DNA of 13,498 bases, from contig JAQVVW010000011.1 in the NCBI GenBank assembly GCA_028698765.1, positions 1 through 13,498 of the forward strand, written 5' to 3'. This document shows, piece by piece, positions 6,074 through 13,049 of the stretch (within the stretch, counting starts at the first letter, position 1; the number at the start of each line of letters is the position of its first letter). The translations under genes and the position numbers were made by a program. This DNA comes from Methanoculleus sp. (GTDB taxonomy: Archaea > Halobacteriota > Methanomicrobia > Methanomicrobiales > Methanoculleaceae). The notes beneath the pieces are model-generated. The model had not been told where the DNA came from and ran no database searches. It saw nothing but the letters and a program-made list of their open reading frames with translations.

Positions 6074-7483
6074 ATGTTGTTTGAGAAGATTAAGTCCGAT
6101 ATCCTTGCTCACAACTCATACATCGTCGGGGCGGGCGGGGAAGCGGCGGTCATCGATCCGAGGCGCGACTGCCTGGTCTATGCGGCCGTCGCCCGGCGCG
6201 AGGGCATGAAGATAACGCAGATCTTCGAGACGCATAAGAACGAGGATTACGTCATCGGTTCCCGGGAGCTCGCCCGCCCGACCGGGGCGGAGATCCTGCA
6301 CGGCGCCCGGGAGGAGTTCGGGTTCGGCACCGGTGTCCGGGAAGGGGAGACGTTCTCGATCGGTTCGCTCGAGTTCGAGGTCATGGAGACGCCCGGCCAT
6401 ACCATTGAGAGCATATCGCTCCTGCTCCGCGACCGATCGGTCTCCGACGATCCCCTGATGGTCTTTACCGGCGACGCGCTCTTCGCCGGGGATGTGGGGA
6501 GAACCGATCTTGCTGGCGAGAACCGGCGGCGGGAGGCCTCAGAGATGCTGTATGCGAGCCTGCACCAGAAGATCCTCCCGCTCCCGGACGGCACGATCGT
6601 CTGCCCCGCCCACGGCGAGGGGTCGGTCTGCGGCGGGAAGATCAGCGACCGGGAGTACACGACCATCGGGTATGAGAAGGCGACGAACGAACTCCTCTCC
6701 CTCTCGAAGAGAGAGTTTGTCGAGCGCAAGGTGAACGAACGGCTCTACGAGCCGCCGTATTTCACGGTGATGCGAAGGCTCAATAAGGAAGGGCCGTCCC
6801 TGATCCACAACCTGCCGCACCTGCGAGCGTATTCGGCCAGGGATATCCGATCGCTCACGGACCGAGGTGTGCAGATCGTCGATATCCGGTCCCCGACGGG
6901 TTTCGCCGGCGGGCATATCCCCCGGACGCTCAACATCTGGCGGGAGGGTCTTCCCCTTTACCTGGGCTACTTTGTAAACTACGAAGACCCGATCGTCCTC
7001 GTGGACGACTTCAACCTTGACCTGGATCACGTGGTGCGCCACTTTGTCCGGCTTGGCTACGACAACATCGCGGGATATCTCGCGGGCGGGTTTGCAGCCT
7101 GGTTCAAGCAGGGCGAGATCGTCGAGCGTTCCGGCATCTGGTCTCCTCCCGACCTCGCCGAGAACCTGGACGACCCGTCGATCTACATCCTCGATGTCCG
7201 GAAGATCGACCACCGGGAGGAGGAGGGCCACATCCCGGGCTCCCACCACATCTACGTCGGGCACCTCGAGGATCATCTCGATGAGATCCCGGAGGATAAG
7301 CGGATCGTCGTCCACTGCGACGCCGGGTATAAGGGGAGCATTGCGGCGAGTATCCTCAGGAAGCACGGGTTTGGAAACGTCACGAACCTGCTTGGCGGCA
7401 CGATCGGGTGGAAGGCGGCGAACTATCCACTGGTCAAGGAGGAGGAAGAGAAGAGGGCTCTCTCCGCCCCTCCGGCGATGTAG
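6074..7483 (+). CDS. MBL-fold hydrolase with two rhodanese domains (persulfide dioxygenase-like)
   Basis: A 469-residue cytoplasmic protein with three domains. Residues 1-245 are a metallo-beta-lactamase fold of the glyoxalase II/ETHE1 group. The metal motif HxHxDH reads HKNEDY (54-59): His54 and Asp58 remain, but the second His is Asn56 and the last is Tyr59. His109 (PGHT), Asp134 (FTGDALF) and His180 (CPAHG) are present. In human ETHE1 one Fe(II) is held by the equivalents of His54, His109 and Asp134, so a mononuclear iron site could survive. Rhodanese 1 (about 253-346) has Asp311 where the catalytic Cys should be, so it is likely inactive. Rhodanese 2 (about 357-454) keeps Cys415 in VVHCDAGYKG. 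The likely role is persulfide or sulfane-sulfur handling; the exact reaction is inferred. It is convergent with the OsmC gene, 34 nt apart. Confidence 0.87.
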   Translation: MLFEKIKSDILAHNSYIVGAGGEAAVIDPRRDCLVYAAVARREGMKITQIFETHKNEDYVIGSRELARPTGAEILHGAREEFGFGTGVREGETFSIGSLEFEVMETPGHTIESISLLLRDRSVSDDPLMVFTGDALFAGDVGRTDLAGENRRREASEMLYASLHQKILPLPDGTIVCPAHGEGSVCGGKISDREYTTIGYEKATNELLSLSKREFVERKVNERLYEPPYFTVMRRLNKEGPSLIHNLPHLRAYSARDIRSLTDRGVQIVDIRSPTGFAGGHIPRTLNIWREGLPLYLGYFVNYEDPIVLVDDFNLDLDHVVRHFVRLGYDNIAGYLAGGFAAWFKQGEIVERSGIWSPPDLAENLDDPSIYILDVRKIDHREEEGHIPGSHHIYVGHLEDHLDEIPEDKRIVVHCDAGYKGSIAASILRKHGFGNVTNLLGGTIGWKAANYPLVKEEEEKRALSAPPAM

Positions 7484-7517
7484 GGACGGGACGGCAGTGC
7501 GGGTACCGGACAGGTGA

Positions 7518-8057
7518 TCAGGCCCCGGATCGGGGTTCGGGGAGTGGTGCCTCCTCCCACCCGATAGAGACCCTGATCGGCACCCTGCCTTCAAGCGCGG
7601 CCGCTACCGGCGAGCGCCGGTAGCCGCGGTCCACGAGTTCCTCGATCTTCCCCCGCGGCGCATCGGCATCCACCCGGACGGTCAGGCGGATCCCCTCGAG
7701 GCCCGGCCGGACGTCCCCGACCTCGAAGAACCCGCCGAGATCGAGGTCGCCCTCGACGTCGATCTCGATGGAGTCAACCTCGATCCCTTCTTCCGCCGCA
7801 CTGTAGGCGATGCCGATCGCGATGCAGGCGGAGAGGCCCGTGAGCATCAGTTCCGTCGGGCTTGCCCCCCGGTCGGTTCCGCCGAGGGCGGCCGGTTCGT
7901 CGGCCGGGATGGCGAAGTTCTGGACGATCGTGGTGGAGTGGGCGCCCCCGTTCCAGCTCGTGATGGCGGAGAGGGTTCTCCTGCCTGCCGCCGATTCCTC
8001 CCGCATCGCCTTCTTGAGGGCGTTCACCCGCTCCATATCGACCCCGTTTCTGATCAT
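7518..8057 (-). CDS. OsmC family protein
   Basis: A 179-residue OsmC/Ohr-fold protein, a family of thiol-dependent (hydro)peroxide reductases and relatives. The core GASPTELMLTGLSACIAIGIAYSA-type segment (64-87) places Cys78 at the position of the peroxidatic cysteine. The second conserved cysteine, normally in a CPV/CPI motif, is Ser149 (RRSPVAAAL), and Cys78 is the only cysteine in the protein. A two-cysteine peroxidase cycle within one chain is therefore not possible; a one-Cys mechanism or another role is inferred. The start at 8057 is preceded by GGGAG (minus strand, 8066-8070). It lies 13 nt after the YyaL gene on the same strand and is probably co-transcribed with it. Confidence 0.9.
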   Translation of the reverse strand: MIRNGVDMERVNALKKAMREESAAGRRTLSAITSWNGGAHSTTIVQNFAIPADEPAALGGTDRGASPTELMLTGLSACIAIGIAYSAAEEGIEVDSIEIDVEGDLDLGGFFEVGDVRPGLEGIRLTVRVDADAPRGKIEELVDRGYRRSPVAAALEGRVPIRVSIGWEEAPLPEPRSGA

Positions 8058-8070
8058 GATCCATCTCCCG

Positions 8071-10235
8071 TCAGACGATCGGTTTCGGCGACCGCCCCGT
8101 CGTTCTCACGAGGTGCACCATCTCGTCGGGATCGGTCGTCGGGATGTCGCAGGCGTAGTTGGTGCAGACGTATGCCGTCGCCTTCTCCCCGATCGTCACG
8201 ATATCCCGGGTGAACCCGGCGACCCGGGTGATCTCGGGCTCTTCCTCGTCGGAAGGGCGGAAGATGACGACGGCATCGGGCGCGTAGTGCGATCGGATAG
8301 CGTCGATCATCGCTTTCGTGTCCTGTGCGCCCGCAACGCCGGATATGATCACCTCGAAGTTCGGTCCCAGCATGAAATCGAGGCCGGTGAGGAAGTGGGA
8401 GCAGGCGGTAGGAGAGTCGCTGACGGTTCCGGCAAAGACGCGCCGTATCCGCCCCGCCGTCCCCTCGAATTCGAGGTTCGCCGTCATCCGCCCGAGAGCG
8501 AAGAGGGCGTACATGGCCACGCTGTTGCCGGAAGGAATCGCCCCGTCGTAGATCGGTTTCTGGCGGACGGGAACGTCTGCGTCGTCCGGCACGAAGAAGA
8601 ACCCTCCCTGGTTGCAGTCCCAGTAGCGGGCGATGAGGTCCCGGGAGAGGCCGACGGCGGTCTGGAGGTAGCGGGGGGCAAACGACGCCTCGTAGACCTC
8701 GATGAGCGCCCAGATCATGAACGCGTAGTCATCGAGGGTTGCCGAGAGCCCCGCCTCACCGCCCCGGTAGCGGTGGAGGAGCCGTCCGTCGGCGCCGCGA
8801 AGGTTGGCGAGGACAAATGCGGCCGCCCTCTCCGCCGCCGCCAGGTAGTTCGGCTCGTCGAAGGCCCGGGCGGCTTTCGCGAGGGCGGCGATCATGAGGC
8901 CGTTCCAGTCGGTGAGGATCTTGTCGTCCCTGTCCGGGCGGACGCGCCGCTCGCGGGCCGCAAGAAGTTTCCGGCGTCCCTCCTCACGGACCACGCCAGA
9001 TCCTCCTCAGAGGTCTCGAACTCGTGCGCCCAGGATGCGAGGGGGCGGCGCAGGCGGAGGATGTTTCTGCCCGTCCTCCTCCCGCCGGGCTGTTCCCGAT
9101 AGTTCCCGGGCTCCATGACGTTGAATATCCGGGAGAACCGTTCGCCGTCCTCTTCCCCGAGAACGCCCAGGATCTCGTCCTTCGTCCAGAGATAGAACTT
9201 CCCCTCCTCGCCTTCGCTGTCGGCATCCTCTGCCGAGTAGAAGCCTCCGTTCGGATCGGTCATGTCGCGCAGGACGTAGGCGATCGTCTCGCGGGCGGTT
9301 CTCGCGAACTCCTCCCTCCCCGTCGCGAGGTAGGCCTCCGTATACGCCATGATGAGGAGCGCCTGGTCGTAGAGCATCTTCTCGAAGTGCGGGACGAACC
9401 ACTCCGCGTCCGTCGAGTAACGGTGGAACCCATAACCGACCTGGTCGAAGATCCCGCCCCGGCGCATGGCATGCAGCGTCTTCTCGACCATCGTGTATGC
9501 CGGCTCCTCCCCGGTCCGGTTCCCGTACCGCAGCAGGAATACGAGGTTGTGCGGGGTGGGGAACTTGGGCGCGTCCCCGAACCCGCCGTTCTCCCCGTCG
9601 AAGACCCGGAAGAAGGTGTTATAGGCCTCGTCGAGGACCGTCTCGTCAAGTTCGCCCTCCTCCGGCGGGGTCTTCGCCGCGCTCTGCAGCGCCTGCAGCA
9701 CCTGGTCGCCAGCGTTCTCGAGTTCCTGCCGCCGGGTCTGCCAGATCTTGCTGATCCGGGGGACGAGGTCTAATAGGCCGGTCATCCCGTAACGGCTCTC
9801 TTTCGGGATGTAACTCGCCGCGAAGAAGGGTTTTTTATCGGCGGTCATCAGAATGGTGAGCGGCCAGCCTCCGGTCCCGGTCAGTGCATGGGCGGCCGCC
9901 ATGTAGACCTGGTCGATATCCGGCCGCTCCTCGCGATCCACCTTGATGCAGACGAAGACGTCGTTTAGGAGTTTCCCGACCTGCGGGTCGGCAAACGACT
10001 CCTCCTCCATGACGTGGCACCAGTGGCAGGCCGAGTAGCCGATCGAGAGAAATATCGGTCTTCCCTCCTCGCGCGCCCGGAGAAAGGCCTCCTCCCCCCA
10101 GGGATACCAGTCGATGGGGTTACGGGCGTGCTGGAGCAGGTACGGGCTCTGTTCGTTGGCCAGCCGGTTCGGTGGCGATTCTTCCCGCACCGGTGTTTCC
10201 GGTGCTTCCGGGTCGTGTCCGCGTGCCGGGTTCAT
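8071..10235 (-). pseudogene. YyaL/DUF255 thioredoxin-domain protein, frameshifted
   Basis: Two overlapping frames together encode one member of the YyaL/DUF255 (SPATA20-like) family: an N-terminal thioredoxin-fold domain followed by an alpha/alpha-barrel like sugar epimerases. The first frame (10235 down to a stop at 8892) begins [25 protein letters not shown], has the CHWC motif (Cys70, Cys73) and remains homologous up to SEEDLA. The family then continues in the other frame from 8994 ([33 protein letters not shown]) to 8071. Adding one base near 8994-8996 restores 721 residues, normal for the family. The start at 10235 has a TATA box 27 nt upstream, so the longer frame to 10466 is not used. 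Family function is not settled; a redox or sugar-binding role has been suggested from folds. Either a sequencing error or a true lesion is possible. Confidence 0.85.
8992..8999 (-). other. Frameshift point in the YyaL-like gene
   Basis: On the minus strand the bases read CTGGCGTG followed by GTCCGTGAGGAG. The upstream frame reads Leu-Ala-Trp-Ser-Val-Arg-Arg and loses family character, while the frame shifted by one reads [10 protein letters not shown], as expected. An original CTG GCG GTG GTC that lost one G would explain it exactly. No slippery heptamer or downstream pseudoknot is evident. Confidence 0.75.
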
Positions 10236-10257
10236 ATCTCTGACGTGCGGATGCAGA

Positions 10258-10266
10258 CTAATAAAG
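10258..10266 (-). promoter_or_regulatory. Archaeal TATA box for the YyaL-OsmC genes
   Basis: On the minus strand this reads CTTTATTAG, centred about 27 nt before the ATG at 10235. This predicts a leaderless or nearly leaderless mRNA; there is no Shine-Dalgarno sequence before the ATG. It also separates this unit from Hsp20 upstream. Confidence 0.55.
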
Positions 10267-10318
10267 GTGACTCTTCCCGGGGACGGGGCCGGCCGCGGGG
10301 TGCAGACGCCTCGTGGTG

Positions 10319-10323
10319 AAAAA
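10319..10323 (-). terminator. Possible T-tract terminator after Hsp20
   Basis: Reading the minus strand, five T residues (CCCTTTTTCACC) occur 25 nt after the Hsp20 stop and before the YyaL TATA box. Archaeal transcription commonly ends at such U-tracts, but five is short and no clear stem precedes it. Confidence 0.3.
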
Positions 10324-10348
10324 GGGATGTGCCCGGGAGGGTGCCCGC

Positions 10349-10651
10349 TCACTCCGCGATGGGGATCTCCTTCGTCTCCTCCGCGGCCGGCTGGATGTAG
10401 GGGACATCCACGGCGAGCAGGCCGTTTCGAAACGTCGCCTTCGCCCTGCCGGTGTCGACCGGGCATCCGATCGCGTAGGTACCGACGTAGCGCACGTCGC
10501 CGCGGGCTGCATCGATGGAGAAACTGGTCTCCTGCATCTTGAACGTGATCTCCTTCTTGTCGACCCCGGGTAGCTCGATCTCGATATGCAGGTTCTCTTC
10601 GTTCTCGTCCGAGTACGCGCAGACATAGGGTGCAACTCTCAACGCTGCCAT
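10349..10651 (-). CDS. Hsp20/alpha-crystallin family small heat shock protein
   Basis: A 100-residue ATP-independent chaperone that holds unfolding proteins. The alpha-crystallin domain spans about residues 10-88, with [11 protein letters not shown] (25-35) and the typical final-strand motif [11 protein letters not shown] (74-84). The C-terminal tail has the IPI motif (96-98) used for oligomer assembly. The N-terminal arm is very short (about 9 residues), so the protein is smaller than the usual 140-160 residues; shorter arms usually give smaller or less active assemblies. The start at 10651 has a strong AGGAGGTT (10657-10664) upstream and a TATA box near 10694. It is transcribed divergently from the zinc-ribbon gene, with 159 nt between starts. 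Confidence 0.88.
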   Translation of the reverse strand: MAALRVAPYVCAYSDENEENLHIEIELPGVDKKEITFKMQETSFSIDAARGDVRYVGTYAIGCPVDTGRAKATFRNGLLAVDVPYIQPAAEETKEIPIAE

Positions 10652-10689
10652 CTCATAACCTCCTATTCGACAACAGAGGTGCGGGAGTG

Positions 10690-10699
10690 CTATTTAACG
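10690..10699 (-). promoter_or_regulatory. Archaeal TATA box for Hsp20
   Basis: On the minus strand this reads CGTTAAATAG, preceded by GGGAAA (a BRE-like purine block). Its centre predicts a start site near 10668, leaving a leader of about 17 nt that holds the AGGAGGTT ribosome-binding site. Sequence and spacing evidence only. Confidence 0.55.
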
Positions 10700-10780
10700 T
10701 TTCCCTCTTCCCGTGACCCGGCCCGGGCGCGGCACCAGTCCGCCGTCCCGGGGTGCGGGGGGCAGTACCCCCAAGCGGAG

Positions 10781-10789
10781 GTTTTAACT
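10781..10789 (+). promoter_or_regulatory. Archaeal TATA box for the zinc-ribbon gene
   Basis: GTTTTAACT is centred about 26 nt upstream of the ATG at 10811, which predicts a leaderless mRNA. No Shine-Dalgarno sequence is placed before that ATG. This spacing is the main reason for choosing 10811 over upstream starts in the same frame. Confidence 0.5.
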
Positions 10790-10810
10790 TACGCTCCTCA
10801 AGTATTATGC

Positions 10811-11197
10811 ATGAGCGAGCGGTTCATCTTCACCCGGCACCGAACCCGTTGCTACCACTGCGGCGAGGATGCCGACCAGATCATAAAAGCGGTCTCCGCG
10901 CAGGCGCAGGTGATCTGCTCAGCCTGCGGGGCAACCCGGATATTCATCCCGCGGTTCGAGAATTCCGGGTTGGTCGGAACCTGCACGCCGATCGGGCGCT
11001 ACGATCTCTGGACGCTCGATGCCGGCGGGCGATGCAAAAATTGTGGGGTCACGGGCCCGCACGACCTCGCGATCGGGTGCAACCATCTCACGACCCGGTG
11101 CCGCAACTGCGGCTACACGCACTTCTACCGGTTCAACCTGGAGTATATAGCGAAGCGCCCCCTCGACGACGGGGTCAGCGCTCCTCCCGCACCATAG
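10811..11197 (+). CDS. Conserved-looking zinc-ribbon protein of unknown function
   Basis: A 128-residue soluble protein with four CxxC pairs: C14-C17, C36-C39, C75-C78 and C97-C100, plus single Cys58 and Cys90. The pairs form two repeats of similar layout (RCYHCG then ICSACG; RCKNCG then RCRNCG), as expected for two zinc ribbons each closed by two knuckles. The linker at about 44-72 (FIPRFENSGLVGTCTPIGRYDLWTLD) carries no recognised motif. I do not recognise the family; nucleic-acid binding or protein scaffolding are the common roles of such folds, but nothing here decides. The start is set by the TATA box at 10781-10789. Its 3' end overlaps the end of the porD gene by 23 bp on the opposite strand. 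Confidence 0.75.
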   Translation: MSERFIFTRHRTRCYHCGEDADQIIKAVSAQAQVICSACGATRIFIPRFENSGLVGTCTPIGRYDLWTLDAGGRCKNCGVTGPHDLAIGCNHLTTRCRNCGYTHFYRFNLEYIAKRPLDDGVSAPPAP

Positions 11198-11420
11198 CGA
11201 TCGCCTCTTTCGGGCACTCGTTCGCGCAGATGCCGCACCCCTTGCAGTAGTCGAGGTCGATGTTGAGTTCCTCGTCGATGACCCCGTCCGGGCAGTACTG
11301 GGCACAGAGCCCGCAGGCGTTGCACGTCTCCTTATCCACGACGGGACGGAACGTCCGCCACGTCCCGGTCTTCCCCGACGCGGCCTCCTTCGGCCTGCTG
11401 AGCGCAAGTCTCTCTCTCAT
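11175..11420 (-). CDS. porD: Pyruvate:ferredoxin oxidoreductase delta subunit (2x[4Fe-4S])
   Basis: An 81-residue ferredoxin-like subunit that carries electrons from the catalytic core of POR to external ferredoxin. Two complete CxxCxxCxxxCP motifs (C33-C36-C39-C43 and C59-C62-C65-C69) bind two [4Fe-4S] clusters. The N-terminal extension (SGKTGTWRTFRPVVDKETC) is typical of PorD rather than a free ferredoxin. Its ATG overlaps the gamma-subunit stop by 4 nt (11417-11420), so translation is coupled. It is last in the operon. Its end overlaps the convergent zinc-ribbon gene. Confidence 0.93.
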   Translation of the reverse strand: MRERLALSRPKEAASGKTGTWRTFRPVVDKETCNACGLCAQYCPDGVIDEELNIDLDYCKGCGICANECPKEAIAMVREER

Positions 11421-11944
11421 ATCTTCAGCTCCTCGTATGCCGCCCTGGCAGCCTTTACGTTCCGTTCGTCGCTAAACATCTCGCGGATCGCCTGCTCCGC
11501 CGACGGGAGGGTGACGATCCCCATCTTCGCGAGCGCCCCGATGACCGGGGTGTTCAGGATCGGGCTTCCCGCGACCACCAGGTTCTCTGCGAGCGCGATC
11601 CCGGTCAGGTCGACGTGACGGCAGGTTCCGTTGCACCCGGTGATCGGGTGGGCGCTGTTTAAGAGAACCGTGCCGTCGGCCTTGAGGCCGTCCAGGACGT
11701 CGACGACGTCCATGATGCTCGTGTCGAGGACGATCACGAGATCCGGTTCGTGGATCTGGCTGTAGACCTTGATCGGTTCGTCGTCGATCCGGACGAACGA
11801 GACGACCGGCGCCCCGCGCCGCTCCGCCCCGTAGAACGGGAAGGCAGTCGCGTGTTTACCGTCCCTGAACGCCGCGAGGGCGAGGAGTTTCGCGGCGGTG
11901 ACGCCGCCCTGCCCGCCCCGGGAATGGATCCTGATCTCATACAT
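11417..11944 (-). CDS. porG: Pyruvate:ferredoxin oxidoreductase gamma subunit
   Basis: A 175-residue subunit of the POR complex, corresponding to the gamma domain of fused pyruvate:ferredoxin oxidoreductases. The N-terminal IRIHSRGGQGGVTAAKLLA and the FYGAERRGAPVVSFVRI segment (37-53) are diagnostic of the 2-oxoacid oxidoreductase gamma family. Length is normal. The gene name porC is also used for this subunit in methanogens. Its start overlaps the porA stop by 8 nt and its stop overlaps the porD start by 4 nt. Assignment to pyruvate rather than another 2-oxoacid rests mainly on porA and porB. Confidence 0.92.
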   Translation of the reverse strand: MYEIRIHSRGGQGGVTAAKLLALAAFRDGKHATAFPFYGAERRGAPVVSFVRIDDEPIKVYSQIHEPDLVIVLDTSIMDVVDVLDGLKADGTVLLNSAHPITGCNGTCRHVDLTGIALAENLVVAGSPILNTPVIGALAKMGIVTLPSAEQAIREMFSDERNVKAARAAYEELKI

Positions 11945-13049
11945 GGTCGTTCACCCCGAACCAGGTCTCGGTGCCGGGACGACGGTTCCGGACGAAGTCC
12001 GCGATATCGTTGTAGGTGACCTCCTGGCCGCCGAGGCCGGCGATCACGCTGTAGGGCTGGATGCCGGTCTTCGACCGGATCGAGTGCGCCACCACGCCGC
12101 CGAATCCAAAGGAGTAGTCGCGGTCGATGACGACGACCTCCCGGCCGGCGAGGTCGAGGTCCGGGAAGGGCCGGAACCAGCGCAGGCGCATCGACCCGGC
12201 CTTGATACCCTCGTCGCGGAGACGGTCGATCGCCACCTCTGCCTCTTTACCGAGGGTTCCCATCGCGACGACGACGACGTCGGCATCCTCGCACCGGTAA
12301 TCCTCCGTGGGGCCGTAGGAGCGGCCGAACCGTTCCGCAAACTCGCGCTCGACCTCCGCGATCACGCCCCGGGCGTCGCGCATCGACCGCTCGATGTCCC
12401 ACCGGAACCGGAAGTGGTCGTCCGGCCCGGTCATGGGCCCGTAGCCGAGCGGGTTTGCCGTGTCGATGGCGTGCGGGAGGTGGTAGAGAGGCAGGAAGTC
12501 GCCGATCTCCACCGTGTCGAGCGACTGCGTGATGTGGCTCAGCGCGAACCCGTCCAGGTTGACCATCATCGGGAGGAGAACCCGCTCGTCCTCGGCGATC
12601 TTGAACGCCATCAGGGTGGCGTCGTAGGCCTCCTGAACAGTGCCCACGAAGACCTGCAGCCAGCCCGTGTCGCGCTGGGAGAAGGCGTCGGTATGCTCCG
12701 CCCAGGTGTTCCACCCGGGCCCGAGGGCACGGTTGACGTTCGCCATCACGATCGGGAGACGCGCGCCCGCGGCCCAGTGGACCATCTCGTGCATGTAGAG
12801 GAGGCCGTGGGAACTCGTCGCCGTGAACGTCCGCACCCCGCCGACGCTCGCCCCGATGCAGGCCGCCATCGCCGAGTGCTCGCTCTCCACCGGGATGTAG
12901 CGGCTCTCAAGGTCGCCGCCGGCGACGTACTCGGTGATCTGCTCGACGATCTCGGTCTGGGGGGTGATCGGGTATGCGGCGATGACCCCCGGTTTTGCGG
13001 CCTTCACCGCGGCCGCCACCGCCTTGTTGCCGGTCGCGATCGTCAGCAT
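11937..13049 (-). CDS. porA: Pyruvate:ferredoxin oxidoreductase alpha subunit
   Basis: A 370-residue catalytic subunit of POR, which converts pyruvate, CoA and oxidised ferredoxin to acetyl-CoA, CO2 and reduced ferredoxin; autotrophic methanogens mainly run it towards pyruvate. YPITPQT (26-32, Thr29), VESEHSAMAA (54-63, Glu57) and NRALG (Arg107) match the thiamine-diphosphate and pyruvate-binding residues of characterised enzymes. The C-terminal part (EDADVVVVAMGTLGKEAEVA and RLRWFRPFP) is the usual domain II. The length is normal for PorA and shorter than fused 2-oxoglutarate alpha chains. The start at 13049 overlaps the porB stop by 7 nt and has GAGGAGG (13057-13063) upstream. Specificity is inferred by family resemblance. 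Confidence 0.93.
   Translation of the reverse strand: MLTIATGNKAVAAAVKAAKPGVIAAYPITPQTEIVEQITEYVAGGDLESRYIPVESEHSAMAACIGASVGGVRTFTATSSHGLLYMHEMVHWAAGARLPIVMANVNRALGPGWNTWAEHTDAFSQRDTGWLQVFVGTVQEAYDATLMAFKIAEDERVLLPMMVNLDGFALSHITQSLDTVEIGDFLPLYHLPHAIDTANPLGYGPMTGPDDHFRFRWDIERSMRDARGVIAEVEREFAERFGRSYGPTEDYRCEDADVVVVAMGTLGKEAEVAIDRLRDEGIKAGSMRLRWFRPFPDLDLAGREVVVIDRDYSFGFGGVVAHSIRSKTGIQPYSVIAGLGGQEVTYNDIADFVRNRRPGTETWFGVNDHV

Noticed and set aside
7523..7535. CCCCG-GAT-CGGGG stem as a terminator between the convergent MBL and OsmC genes
   Set aside because: It lies inside the OsmC coding end, has only five base pairs and no T-run follows on either strand.
8985..9005. Programmed -1 frameshifting in the YyaL gene
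   Set aside because: No slippery X XXY YYZ heptamer and no evident stimulatory structure; the family is normally read in one frame.
10236..10466. N-terminal extension of the YyaL-like gene to an ATG at 10466
   Set aside because: It overlaps Hsp20 coding sequence in another frame, has no family similarity, and a TATA box sits 27 nt before the 10235 ATG.
10586..10810. Upstream extension of the zinc-ribbon frame
   Set aside because: It runs antisense through the Hsp20 start and its promoter, has no protein character, and the TATA at 10781-10789 fits a start at 10811.
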